Shown here: positions 8,927 through 15,682 of the stretch, piece after piece | Numbering within the stretch: position 1 is the stretch's first letter | How the letters are laid out: each line of letters begins with the position of its first letter | Assembly (NCBI GenBank): GCA_016861185.1 | Contig: BOKW01000007.1 | Location: 186,001-250,000, forward strand | DNA: 64,000 nt | Direction: 5' to 3' | Source of the DNA: Betaproteobacteria bacterium | GTDB lineage: Bacteria; Pseudomonadota; Gammaproteobacteria; Burkholderiales; Burkholderiaceae_F | Notes under the pieces: generated by a model | What the model saw: only the letters and a program-made list of their open reading frames with translations | Told to the model about the DNA's origin: nothing | Database searches by the model: none | Made by a program: the position numbers and the translations under genes

Positions 8927-9443
8927 AGAGCCGGCCGATGAACCGAACCACGTCTCCAAGGGAAGCTTCAAGAGTCTCCTGACTGCTTGCATCAACCGGC
9001 TGCCACGCATGAATACCCCCCTCGCTACCGAACTGACCCGCAAAGTTGATCTTTCCGTGGTCACCGATGCTCATAGAGAACATCCGCGTTGGGTCAATTG
9101 ACCAGTTTAGAGAGATCTCACCATCGTGCTCAGCGATCACGTCTGGTGCCGGTGTTCCCTTTGGGAGCAAGACAAACAGTGATTGGGCGATCCTTTCCGC
9201 GAGAAGAACAGTTGCCTCCGCAACGGGCGATGCCCCTTCGCCGTCCCAGTTCGCATGCCTGCAATCGATCGCAATCTCGCGCAAAGCGGCTTCTATCGTC
9301 GGCGTCCAATCCGATGCGCTCCGACTCAGGTAGTTGCTGCTCTTCGCCCAAGCGACGCGAACCGCCCTGGCAGCTTCGCTCACTGGGTCGTAGTCCTCAC
9401 CACGGCGCAGGCGCAGACCGTGCATCGCGATTGCTGTGCTCAT
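8892..9443 (-). CDS. Unknown protein of TIGR04255 cassette (NWDG-motif type)
   Basis: The protein has 183 residues. Features are a helical N-terminal half with RHANWDGEGASPV near residue 65, then a beta-rich half with HDGEISLNWS and MFSMSIGDHGKINFAG. The ATG overlaps the stop of the TIGR04255 gene by four bases (ATGA), and the end overlaps the next gene by 35 bases. I recall this NWDG pattern in uncharacterised proteins that travel with TIGR04255 and HANI-type neighbours. There is no catalytic motif or membrane segment; a structural or regulatory partner is plausible but unproven. Confidence 0.75.
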   Translation of the reverse strand: MSTAIAMHGLRLRRGEDYDPVSEAARAVRVAWAKSSNYLSRSASDWTPTIEAALREIAIDCRHANWDGEGASPVAEATVLLAERIAQSLFVLLPKGTPAPDVIAEHDGEISLNWSIDPTRMFSMSIGDHGKINFAGQFGSEGGIHAWQPVDASSQETLEASLGDVVRFIGRLYEPPAAARRAA

Positions 9444-10189
9444 TGGTACAACTCCGCCGCTCGCTCGGTAATGGTGCTAAAAAAGGTCCGATTCTTCAGC
9501 TGCCTCAACCTCTCAAGGATGGTCCAGACTTGCGCGTCAGCCGGGTCCAAGTCGATAAGCATGAAGGCATCGATGTCAAGGATCACGGGGACTGGCGGAC
9601 TTTCGGGGGTTTCGTCAACTGCCAGGGTCAGGTTTACGCGCGCACCAGTCTCCATGTCTACCAACTGAAACCGCTGAAGGAAGGATGCCATAGCCTGCGG
9701 CGCTTCTTCCGGGACATCAGCGAGCTTTTGAAGGTACGTTTGATAGGAGTCCCCGGGACGCATTGGCAGACGAAGATTATTTATGAATCGGGTCGCCACG
9801 CGAACGACCCTGCGCGGCGCAAGCCGTGCCATGTAGATTGCCCAGACGCGCCGGGTTTCCTCGACCAGCCTTTCCCACTCTTCGTACGGAGGCAGACGAC
9901 TTAGCGTGAACCCCGTCGTCCGGAATTGAGCCACGTACCTCTCGTCCAAGGAGTGCAGACGCACTCCTACCAGTTCGGCCTGAGCCTTGGTTTGGGGCGT
10001 CCGGCCGTTCGTGGGAAGCTCGAGATTGAAGAAACCCTGTGCGATCGATCCCTTTACGTAGTAGCCGAAGCCCGGTTCGCCGATGCTTGCCGTTAGATCT
10101 GCGTGCTTAAGACCGTCTCGCGGGGCGACGTGAATATCGATCAGTGCTTCGGTGATCGGTGCGCGCGACAGATGTCGTTGCTTAGCCAT
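9440..10189 (-). CDS. TIGR04255 family protein
   Basis: The protein has 249 residues and matches the sporadically distributed TIGR04255 family. It begins with the typical PITEALIDI and continues with a beta-rich half (GFTLSRLPPYEEWERLVEE, then RRVVRVATRFINNL) and a C-terminal helix. The family's molecular function is not known to me. It heads a three-gene overlapping cassette with a lower GC content than the flanks. The ATG at 10189 is preceded by GGAGCGGAA and lies inside the tail of the truncated RelE-like copy, suggesting the cassette arrived at that position. Confidence 0.85.
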   Translation of the reverse strand: MAKQRHLSRAPITEALIDIHVAPRDGLKHADLTASIGEPGFGYYVKGSIAQGFFNLELPTNGRTPQTKAQAELVGVRLHSLDERYVAQFRTTGFTLSRLPPYEEWERLVEETRRVWAIYMARLAPRRVVRVATRFINNLRLPMRPGDSYQTYLQKLADVPEEAPQAMASFLQRFQLVDMETGARVNLTLAVDETPESPPVPVILDIDAFMLIDLDPADAQVWTILERLRQLKNRTFFSTITERAAELYQ

Positions 10190-10376
10190 TTCCGCTCCGG
10201 CGTGACGGACACAAGTTAGCGGTCTCCCTATCCTTGCGGAGCTTGTGAAAGCTCGTGCCTGCATCGGCTGGATTCCGCTGCGCGTTGGCGAACGCCGTCG
10301 TCTTGACGGCCCTCTCCTCATTGCCCGTCAGCCGGGTGAGGGTACGGGTGCAAGTTTCGGCGACGAGGAGGTTCAT
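10182..10376 (-). pseudogene. Truncated copy of the RelE-like N-terminus of the helicase
   Basis: The 64 residues start MNLLVAETCTRTLTRLTGNE and align, without gaps for about 30 residues, with the first residues of the RelE-helicase protein (MNFLIAETFTDSLARLTGDE). Similarity continues through NPA and SFHKL to about residue 46, then stops. The frame ends inside the start of the TIGR04255 gene. It lacks most of the RelE fold and all of the helicase, so it is a gene remnant, although it could still be translated as a short leader. Confidence 0.85.
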
Positions 10377-10390
10377 TTCGCTCGCCTATA

Positions 10391-11332
10391 TCAAAGCAGT
10401 GTGCCCTGCGAGTCGCTTTCCAGGGGAGTGACGCGCCTGATGATGATTGTCGGCCGCCGATCAACGACAAATCGTGATTTGGAGTGTCGAGTGACGCCGC
10501 CTTCAACAATGCAGCGAAGAAACAACGCAGACTTGTACTGCACGATGCTGCCTTGCTCCGGAATGCAGTTGAGGTTGTGTCCTTGGTACTCCAATCCGAT
10601 CGAATTCGTTTCCGCGTTTCCGCGAATAAGACGCCCCTCAAGCCTGACTTGCATCCCGTGTTCGAGCTCTGGAAACAGAAGTTCTTCGTCGACCTCTTCC
10701 GTGGTTTCGGTGAAGATCCGTTTCTCTCGAATCGTCACTCTCTGCTCAATGAGGATGTCGCCATCGCGCACACTCACTGTGAGCGTTCGCTCTTCCTCTA
10801 CTACCTGCGCCAGCTTTGCCAGCGTCGCAGCAGGCACGGCTGCGTACCATTCCACGAATTCGACCGGCAAGTACTCATACTCGCCATGCGCATTGGGAAT
10901 GCCGACCTCCGTGTTGTCGTTCCGCCAGCGGACGTTCTCTAGCGACCATCCCTTCAATTTGCCCGTGTGCTTTGCAAGGCGGATTAGATCGACAATGGCC
11001 GTGAGGGATCTCTTGAATATGTCCTTGAGGCCGACGCCATCGAAGTCCCGCTTCGCCATTTCTTCGCCGGCGCGTTTCGCGTAGGCGATCCCAAATGCGC
11101 CGACGACCGCCACGCCCGCGAGCACCGCTGCTTCCCAAGACCCCTCCCGAATTCGTACCGGCACTTCATACTCGGCTTTCGCGAGTTCTGACGACTGCTT
11201 TGAGTTGAAGTAGCGCAGAAGGTCATCCAACCCGGTCAGTGCTATCCCGGCCATTCCGGCGTCAAGAATACCGGGGCCAACAGCTTTGCCGTCGTATCGT
11301 ACAAAGCCGACTTCGGTTCTCTCGTCGCCCAC
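10391..11332 (-). CDS. Unknown 313-aa protein of the defence island
   Basis: I do not recognise this protein. The N-terminal part has VRYDGKAVG and GIALTGLDDLLRYF. A hydrophobic segment at about residues 65-88 (EAAVLAGVAVVGAFGIAYAK) could be one membrane helix or a buried helix. The part after residue 180 is beta-rich, with repeated short strands such as TLTVSVRDGDI and EQRVTI. GC content is lower than the flanking chromosome. It lies 30 bases downstream of the methyltransferase and 14 bases upstream of the RelE-like remnant, all on one strand, so co-transcription with a defence operon is likely. Confidence 0.75.
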   Translation of the reverse strand: MGDERTEVGFVRYDGKAVGPGILDAGMAGIALTGLDDLLRYFNSKQSSELAKAEYEVPVRIREGSWEAAVLAGVAVVGAFGIAYAKRAGEEMAKRDFDGVGLKDIFKRSLTAIVDLIRLAKHTGKLKGWSLENVRWRNDNTEVGIPNAHGEYEYLPVEFVEWYAAVPAATLAKLAQVVEEERTLTVSVRDGDILIEQRVTIREKRIFTETTEEVDEELLFPELEHGMQVRLEGRLIRGNAETNSIGLEYQGHNLNCIPEQGSIVQYKSALFLRCIVEGGVTRHSKSRFVVDRRPTIIIRRVTPLESDSQGTLL

Positions 11333-11362
11333 GGCATCCCCTGCAAAAGCCTCGAGGCAAGC

Positions 11363-14323
11363 TCAGTTCACCCTAAATACCTTCATCACCTCATCCCCCA
11401 GGTGATTGATCACCTTCACCGCGATGCGCCCCGACTGCGGCTTCGGGAAGGGCCGTGAGGTGTCGCTGTTCAGCGTGGCCCAGGCTTCTTCGTTGATCTC
11501 GGCTTTCAGCGTCGTCTTCAGCGCGCTGTAGGGGTCGTTGGCGCCGAGGAAGTAGGCGTGGCGGACGAAGAAGCTTTCTTCGTTGTAGTCGGTGTCTATG
11601 AACCAGCAGGCGATGCCCTCGGGGCCGTCGCTGCGGACTTCGCCGGTTTGCGGGTGGAAGACGTCCACGCCGTTGACCTTGACGCGGATCTTGCCGTCCT
11701 CGGCGGGCAGGATCGTGATGTCCGGCTCGCCGAAGATCACGAACAGGTTGCCCTTGCCGGTGGTCTTCAGGTCCTCGGCCATGTGCAGGTCGGCGTTCAT
11801 GCGCGCCTTCAGCACGGGGATGCGGCCGAGCTTGCTGAACTCGGTGGCGTGCGCCTCGTAGTTGAAGGCGCAAGCGATCAGCACGTCGAAGTCGGCGTCG
11901 CCCGCTTCGCGCGCGGCGGCGACCAGATCGGGGCGGGTGACGGTGCCGAACTCGGGGCCGATGAAGATCGCGGCGCGCTTTTCGACACGACTGCCCTCAC
12001 CCTGCCCTCTCCCGGAGGGAGAGGGTTCCGAAGACGCGCCTTCGACGTAGCGGCCTTCGGCGCAGATGAGTTCGCCAGGCCAGGGCTTCAGCGACGTGAA
12101 GGTGATCCGGTCTTCCTTGTGCGCCTGCTGCACGCCGGCCGCTTTCAGGTTCTCCAGGATCATCTGCGGGAAGCTCTGCCTTTCGCCGTAGCCCGAACCC
12201 GGCTCTCCCGCATGCGGCTTGCTCGGGTCGATCAGCTCGTCGTTCTCGTCCACGCCCAGCACGCGGTGCGGCGACAGGCTTTCGACCGTGAACGGTCCTG
12301 CGACGCGAACCTTCTTCTTGTCTTCGTACGGCTTGTCGTACAGGTACTCGAACTCGGCCTTGGCGGCGATCGAGGCGTCGATTTCCTTCTGGCGCGCGAT
12401 GCGCGCCTGCCACCAGTCGGCGTGCAGCTTCTTGGCTGCGTCGGGCCACTTGGCGTCGGCTTCGCGCGGGATCTCCCACTCCTCCCACGCCTTTGCTCCC
12501 TCTCCCCTCGCGGGAGAGGGCTGGGGAGAGGGGGCGCCGCGCCCGAGCGCGGCGTTCAGCTTCTCGCGCAGCGGCTCCAGCTTCGCCTGCCACTTGTCCC
12601 AGATGACGTCGATCTCGGCGTTGTTGGCGATCGACTTCAGCGTGATGTGCGGCACGCGCTCGTAGACGAAGCCCTGGCGGATGTCGCCGCGCGTCGGTTG
12701 CGACGACGGCGCGCTGCGGGTGATCTCGGCTTCCTTCAGTTGGCCGTCGCGCGAGTCGGCCAGGAGGTAGTACGGATAGCGCGCGCCCATGATGCGGGCG
12801 CGGGCCAGCGCGAGCGCAACGCGCGAAGTGTCGATCGTGATCCAGCGGCGGCCCCATTGTTCGGCGACGTAGGCGGTGGTGCCGGAGCCGCAGGTGGGGT
12901 CGAGCACGAGGTCACCGGGGTCGGTCGACATGACAATGCAGCGCTGAATCAGCTTCGGCGTTGTCTCCACAACATAGCGACGGTCAGGGGCTCCCCCGAT
13001 GTCCGTCCAGATGTTGTTCAGCCCGTATACGGCGAAGTCACCTAACCGCCGTGCGTAACGGATCGCGTTCTGCTGGGCAACAACGCGATTCGCCATCTTG
13101 AGCCGCGCCATGCCCTGCTCGTTTGTCTTCCAGCGCGTTTTCTCGGTCGGGCGAAATGTCCTACCTGCGAACTCGACAGGAAACCAAGAAGCGGCTCCCT
13201 CGCCTTTGTCCCTGCCGATGCTCGCGGACTGAAGGTTGTCCGGCGTCAGGAAGTCAGCTCCCGTGGGCAGGGGGCGCGTGCCGATCCGCTCCGACTCTGT
13301 CGCGGGTCGAATGCGTCCGTCGGCTTCGACTACCAACCCGTAATGCTCGGCACCGCCTTCGGTGTGGCTCTTGGGCAAGTACAGCGAGCGATACTTCACC
13401 GCCTCGACGCGCCGCGCATACCAGAGGATGAAGTCCGTGACTAGTGGCAGAGTGACATTCGTCGCGCTGGTCGTCTTTTGTGCCGTGATCTGGCCGACGA
13501 AGTTCTCGTCGCCGAACACCTCGTCCATCACCGCCCGCACGCGATGCACGTTCTCATCGCCAATCTGCACAAAGATCGACCCCGAATCCGCGAGCAGATC
13601 CCGCGCCACCGTCAGCCGATCGCGCAGGTAGGTCAGGTAGCTGTGAATCCCGTCGCGCCACGTGTCACGGAACGCCTTCACCTGCTCCGGCTCGCGCGTG
13701 ATGTGCGCGGCGCCGTCCTTCACGTCGCGGCTCGTCGTGCTCCACTGGAAGTTGCTGTTGAATTTGATGCCGTACGGCGGATCGAGGTAGATGCACTGGA
13801 CCTTGCCGCGCAGCCCTTCGCGCTCGGCGAGGCTCGCCATCACCTGCAGTGAATCGCCGAGGATCATGCGGTTCGACCAGTTCTGGTCGTGTTGATAGAA
13901 CTCGGTCTTGTCGACGCCGTGCGGGATGCCGTTGAAATCGGCAAACAGATCGGGTTGCACGCCCTCACCCCCGGTCCCTCTCCCGGAGGGCGAGGGGTGC
14001 AAGGCGGTTTCGCGCAGCAGGTCGTCGATCAGCGCCTTGGGGTGGACTTTCTCCTGGATGTACAGCGGCGGCGCGTGCACGACAAGATCGGACCAGTCCT
14101 GCTCGTCCTTGCCGCGCCAGACGAGCTGCGGGTCCAGATCGCGATTGCGCCGCTGCTTTTCTTCGTCGAGGCCGGCGGCGCCGCGCGGGTAGGCCACGCG
14201 CACGGGGTCCTGTTCGTTCTTCTGCATCACCGACTGGTACTCGGCGGTCGGGATGTTCTTGCGCTTGGCTTCCTCGTGGGTCAGCGCTTCGACGGTCTTG
14301 GCGGTTGCGGTTTTCTTGGCCAT
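11363..14323 (-). CDS. Site-specific DNA methyltransferase (type III Mod-like)
   Basis: The protein has 986 residues. The order DPPY at 181-184, then the SAM-binding DPTCGSGTT at 475-483, is that of beta-class N6-adenine/N4-cytosine methyltransferases, including type III Mod subunits. The C-terminal half, rich in Trp and charged residues, is probably target recognition. Three in-frame insertions of a palindromic repeat encode PSPSGRGTGGEG (about 110-121), APSPQPSPARGEG (about 596-608) and EPSPSGRGQGEG (about 764-775). It is encoded on the same strand as the large restriction/helicase gene, with three short loci between them. The flexible inserts probably sit in surface loops; whether activity is retained is unknown. 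Confidence 0.9.
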   Translation of the reverse strand: MAKKTATAKTVEALTHEEAKRKNIPTAEYQSVMQKNEQDPVRVAYPRGAAGLDEEKQRRNRDLDPQLVWRGKDEQDWSDLVVHAPPLYIQEKVHPKALIDDLLRETALHPSPSGRGTGGEGVQPDLFADFNGIPHGVDKTEFYQHDQNWSNRMILGDSLQVMASLAEREGLRGKVQCIYLDPPYGIKFNSNFQWSTTSRDVKDGAAHITREPEQVKAFRDTWRDGIHSYLTYLRDRLTVARDLLADSGSIFVQIGDENVHRVRAVMDEVFGDENFVGQITAQKTTSATNVTLPLVTDFILWYARRVEAVKYRSLYLPKSHTEGGAEHYGLVVEADGRIRPATESERIGTRPLPTGADFLTPDNLQSASIGRDKGEGAASWFPVEFAGRTFRPTEKTRWKTNEQGMARLKMANRVVAQQNAIRYARRLGDFAVYGLNNIWTDIGGAPDRRYVVETTPKLIQRCIVMSTDPGDLVLDPTCGSGTTAYVAEQWGRRWITIDTSRVALALARARIMGARYPYYLLADSRDGQLKEAEITRSAPSSQPTRGDIRQGFVYERVPHITLKSIANNAEIDVIWDKWQAKLEPLREKLNAALGRGAPSPQPSPARGEGAKAWEEWEIPREADAKWPDAAKKLHADWWQARIARQKEIDASIAAKAEFEYLYDKPYEDKKKVRVAGPFTVESLSPHRVLGVDENDELIDPSKPHAGEPGSGYGERQSFPQMILENLKAAGVQQAHKEDRITFTSLKPWPGELICAEGRYVEGASSEPSPSGRGQGEGSRVEKRAAIFIGPEFGTVTRPDLVAAAREAGDADFDVLIACAFNYEAHATEFSKLGRIPVLKARMNADLHMAEDLKTTGKGNLFVIFGEPDITILPAEDGKIRVKVNGVDVFHPQTGEVRSDGPEGIACWFIDTDYNEESFFVRHAYFLGANDPYSALKTTLKAEINEEAWATLNSDTSRPFPKPQSGRIAVKVINHLGDEVMKVFRVN
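11993..12031. repeat. Palindromic repeat (in-frame copy 1)
   Basis: A hairpin with nine-base arms CCCTCTCCC and GGGAGAGGG around GGA lies at 12005-12025, with a CCCTCACCC flank. It sits inside the methyltransferase gene and is translated as PSPSGRGQGEG. Confidence 0.85.
12498..12532. repeat. Palindromic repeat (in-frame copy 2)
   Basis: CCCTCTCCC at 12498-12506 pairs with GGGAGAGGG at 12512-12520, followed by CTGGGGAGAGGG. It lies inside the methyltransferase gene in another reading phase and is translated as PSPQPSPARGEG. Confidence 0.85.
13961..14000. repeat. Palindromic repeat (in-frame copy 3)
   Basis: CCCTCTCCC pairs with GGGCGAGGG at 13976-13996, preceded by CCCTCACCCCCGG. It lies inside the methyltransferase gene near its 5' end and is translated as PSPSGRGTGGEG. 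Confidence 0.85.
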
Positions 14324-14350
14324 GTTGTCTTGCTTGATCCTGCGTCGTTG

Positions 14351-14396
14351 GCCCTCACCCCCGGCCCCTCTCCCGCGGATGCGGGCGAGGGGAGGG
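14351..14396. repeat. Palindromic repeat upstream of the methyltransferase
   Basis: This is another copy of the CCCTCACCC...CCCCTCTCCCGC...GCGGGCGAGGGG element. It occupies most of the gap between the ORF6N gene and the methyltransferase start. Confidence 0.8.
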
Positions 14397-14408
14397 AAGC
14401 CCTTCTCG

Positions 14409-14981
14409 TCAAGAAAATCCTATGCGGCGCTTGGGCTGCGCCTTGCGAGATTCGTCTTCGGCGATCAGTTGCTTGATGGCGTCGAAGACGACGGCGAACT
14501 TCTCGTCGTACTTCTTCTCCATCGCCTCAATCTTGCGCGCGAGTTCGCGGTTCGAATCCATCAGCCGGCGCAACTGCACGAAGGTGCGCATGATGGCGAT
14601 GTTCACTTCGACCGCGCGCGGGGAGCGCAGCACGCTGGAGAGCATGGCGACGCCCTGTTCGGTGAAGGCGTATGGCAGGCCGCGACGGCCGCCGTGCGAA
14701 ATCGAGGTCACGATCCGTGACCTCAAAGTGTTTCGAGCGGGGGATCGCTCTGCCGAACTTGAAATGCCAATCTGGCATTTCAAGTTTTCCCAGTCGTCGG
14801 CCGTCAGCCGAAACATGAAGTCGTCCGGGAATCTGGCAACGTTGCGCTGGACGGCGCGATTGAGTGCGCCAGTTGCGACGCCATAGAGCAGTGCAAGATC
14901 GGCATCGAGCATCACACGCTCGCCACGAACGAAGAAGACAAGCTGGGCGAGGCTCTCCGGCTTCGGCGTCAGTGCGGTCAT
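14409..14981 (-). CDS. ORF6N domain protein
   Basis: The protein has 190 residues. The ORF6N domain is recognisable from VRGERVMLDADLALLYGV (residues 18-35) and the signature YAFTEQGVAMLSSVL (104-118), followed by a C-terminal coiled coil (about 135-170). ORF6N domains are DNA-binding modules linked to phage and mobile regions. Two perfect hairpins in the gene encode the near-duplicate peptides LKCQIGIS (67-74) and LRSRIVTS (87-94). The stop of the chimeric vapC remnant lies three bases upstream. A regulatory role for this island is possible. Confidence 0.85.
   Translation of the reverse strand: MTALTPKPESLAQLVFFVRGERVMLDADLALLYGVATGALNRAVQRNVARFPDDFMFRLTADDWENLKCQIGISSSAERSPARNTLRSRIVTSISHGGRRGLPYAFTEQGVAMLSSVLRSPRAVEVNIAIMRTFVQLRRLMDSNRELARKIEAMEKKYDEKFAVVFDAIKQLIAEDESRKAQPKRRIGFS
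14704..14724. repeat. Perfect hairpin inside the ORF6N gene
   Basis: GAGGTCACG and CGTGACCTC form nine-base arms around ATC. The same core, GGTCACGATCCGTGACC, recurs at 15191-15207 outside the gene. Confidence 0.85.
14756..14786. repeat. Perfect 14-bp hairpin inside the ORF6N gene
   Basis: AACTTGAAATGCCA and TGGCATTTCAAGTT form perfect fourteen-base arms around ATC. They encode the NLKCQIGISS segment of the ORF6N protein. Confidence 0.9.
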
Positions 14982-14984
14982 CGG

Positions 14985-15290
14985 TCAGTTCCGCCGGTAC
15001 TCGTGTCCGTCGTTAGCGGCCCCAGCATCGCTCCACGCGGTCACAGCCGGTGACCGCATGCGGCCGATCGAGCCGGCCAAGATCACAAGCTGTGATCTTG
15101 AAGGAAAGCGGAACTCATCACGAACTGTGACGAGTTCGAATTTCCGCTCGATGCGGTCACAAGGCGTGACCGCATCACTTTGCGGCTTGAGGTCACGATC
15201 CGTGACCCCAAGCCCGGCCGCTCCCCGTCGCGATACACGCCGGATGTCTTGTCGGTGGTCGACCCGGAGCGAGGTATCTACCAGGATCAT
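14985..15290 (-). pseudogene. vapC toxin remnant running into a palindrome cluster
   Basis: The frame starts with an ATG overlapping the vapB stop (ATGA), the usual vapBC arrangement. The first twelve codons, MILVDTSLRVDH, match the N-terminus of PIN-domain VapC toxins, including the first catalytic Asp. After that the similarity ends. The remaining roughly 85 codons translate a series of short palindromes, and none of the later acidic PIN residues is present. The frame stays open to 101 residues and stops three bases before the ORF6N gene. It is almost certainly a toxin gene truncated by insertion or deletion. Confidence 0.8.
15037..15211. repeat. Cluster of five short palindromes
   Basis: Five palindromes follow one another: 15037-15057 (arms GCGGTCAC), 15078-15100 (arms CAAGATCACA), 15111-15137 (arms GAACTCATCAC, one mismatch), 15150-15176 (arms GATGCGGTCAC) and 15187-15211 (arms TTGAGGTCACG, one mismatch). 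Four have perfect or near-perfect arms ending in TCAC/GTGA around a loop of three to five bases. Spacing is irregular, so this is not a CRISPR array. The cluster lies within the vapC remnant frame. Confidence 0.85.
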
Positions 15291-15484
15291 GCCGAGGCGG
15301 GGCGGCGTCGGGGGATCGACCGCAGCCGCGGCTCGCTGCCGCCGAGCCTTGCGAGCCGGCGCGCGCTTTCGCGCTGGATCAGCGCCCTCAAGGCTTCGTG
15401 GATCAACGCGGTGCGCTCCGTCAGGCCGGTGAGGTGCTGCGCTTCGCTGACCAGACGCTCGTCGAGGTTGATAGTTGTTCGCAT
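15287..15484 (-). CDS. vapB: VapB-type antitoxin
   Basis: The 65-residue protein begins with a ribbon-helix-helix segment (RTTINLDERLVSEAQ, then TGLTERTALIHEALRALI) typical of VapB antitoxins of the DUF2191 type. The C-terminal ARRLARLGGSEP is the part that normally binds and blocks VapC. The gene is intact, while the overlapping vapC is reduced to twelve recognisable codons, so the antitoxin is an orphan here. It may still repress its own promoter or act on a VapC elsewhere in the genome. Confidence 0.88.
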   Translation of the reverse strand: MRTTINLDERLVSEAQHLTGLTERTALIHEALRALIQRESARRLARLGGSEPRLRSIPRRRPASA

Positions 15485-15552
15485 GTTCGGCTTCCGTCCG
15501 ATGTGGCCGGAAGATACATCGGGTGATGCCTCGCCTGTGATCAACGCCGCGG

Positions 15553-15634
15553 TCCCTCACCCTCGGTCCCTCTCCCGGAGGGAGAGGGAAGAAAAGCCCC
15601 TCTCCCCCTGGGAGAGGGGTCGGGGTGGGGGAAG
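15553..15634. repeat. Double palindromic repeat between restriction gene and vapB
   Basis: Two adjacent hairpins occur: CCCTCTCCC/GGGAGAGGG at 15568-15588 and CCCCTCTCCC/GGGAGAGGGG at 15597-15619. CCCTCACCC and GGGGTGGGGG form the outer flanks. It is the same element family as in the methyltransferase gene, here in a complete two-hairpin arrangement. Confidence 0.85.
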
Positions 15635-15682
15635 GAGGTGTCACGCGGTTTGGAAAAGCTCAATAGGCCGGGGCGACGGTCG

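Noticed and set aside
15037-15211. CRISPR array
   Set aside because: The palindromes differ in sequence and spacing, and there are no equal-length spacers and no cas genes.
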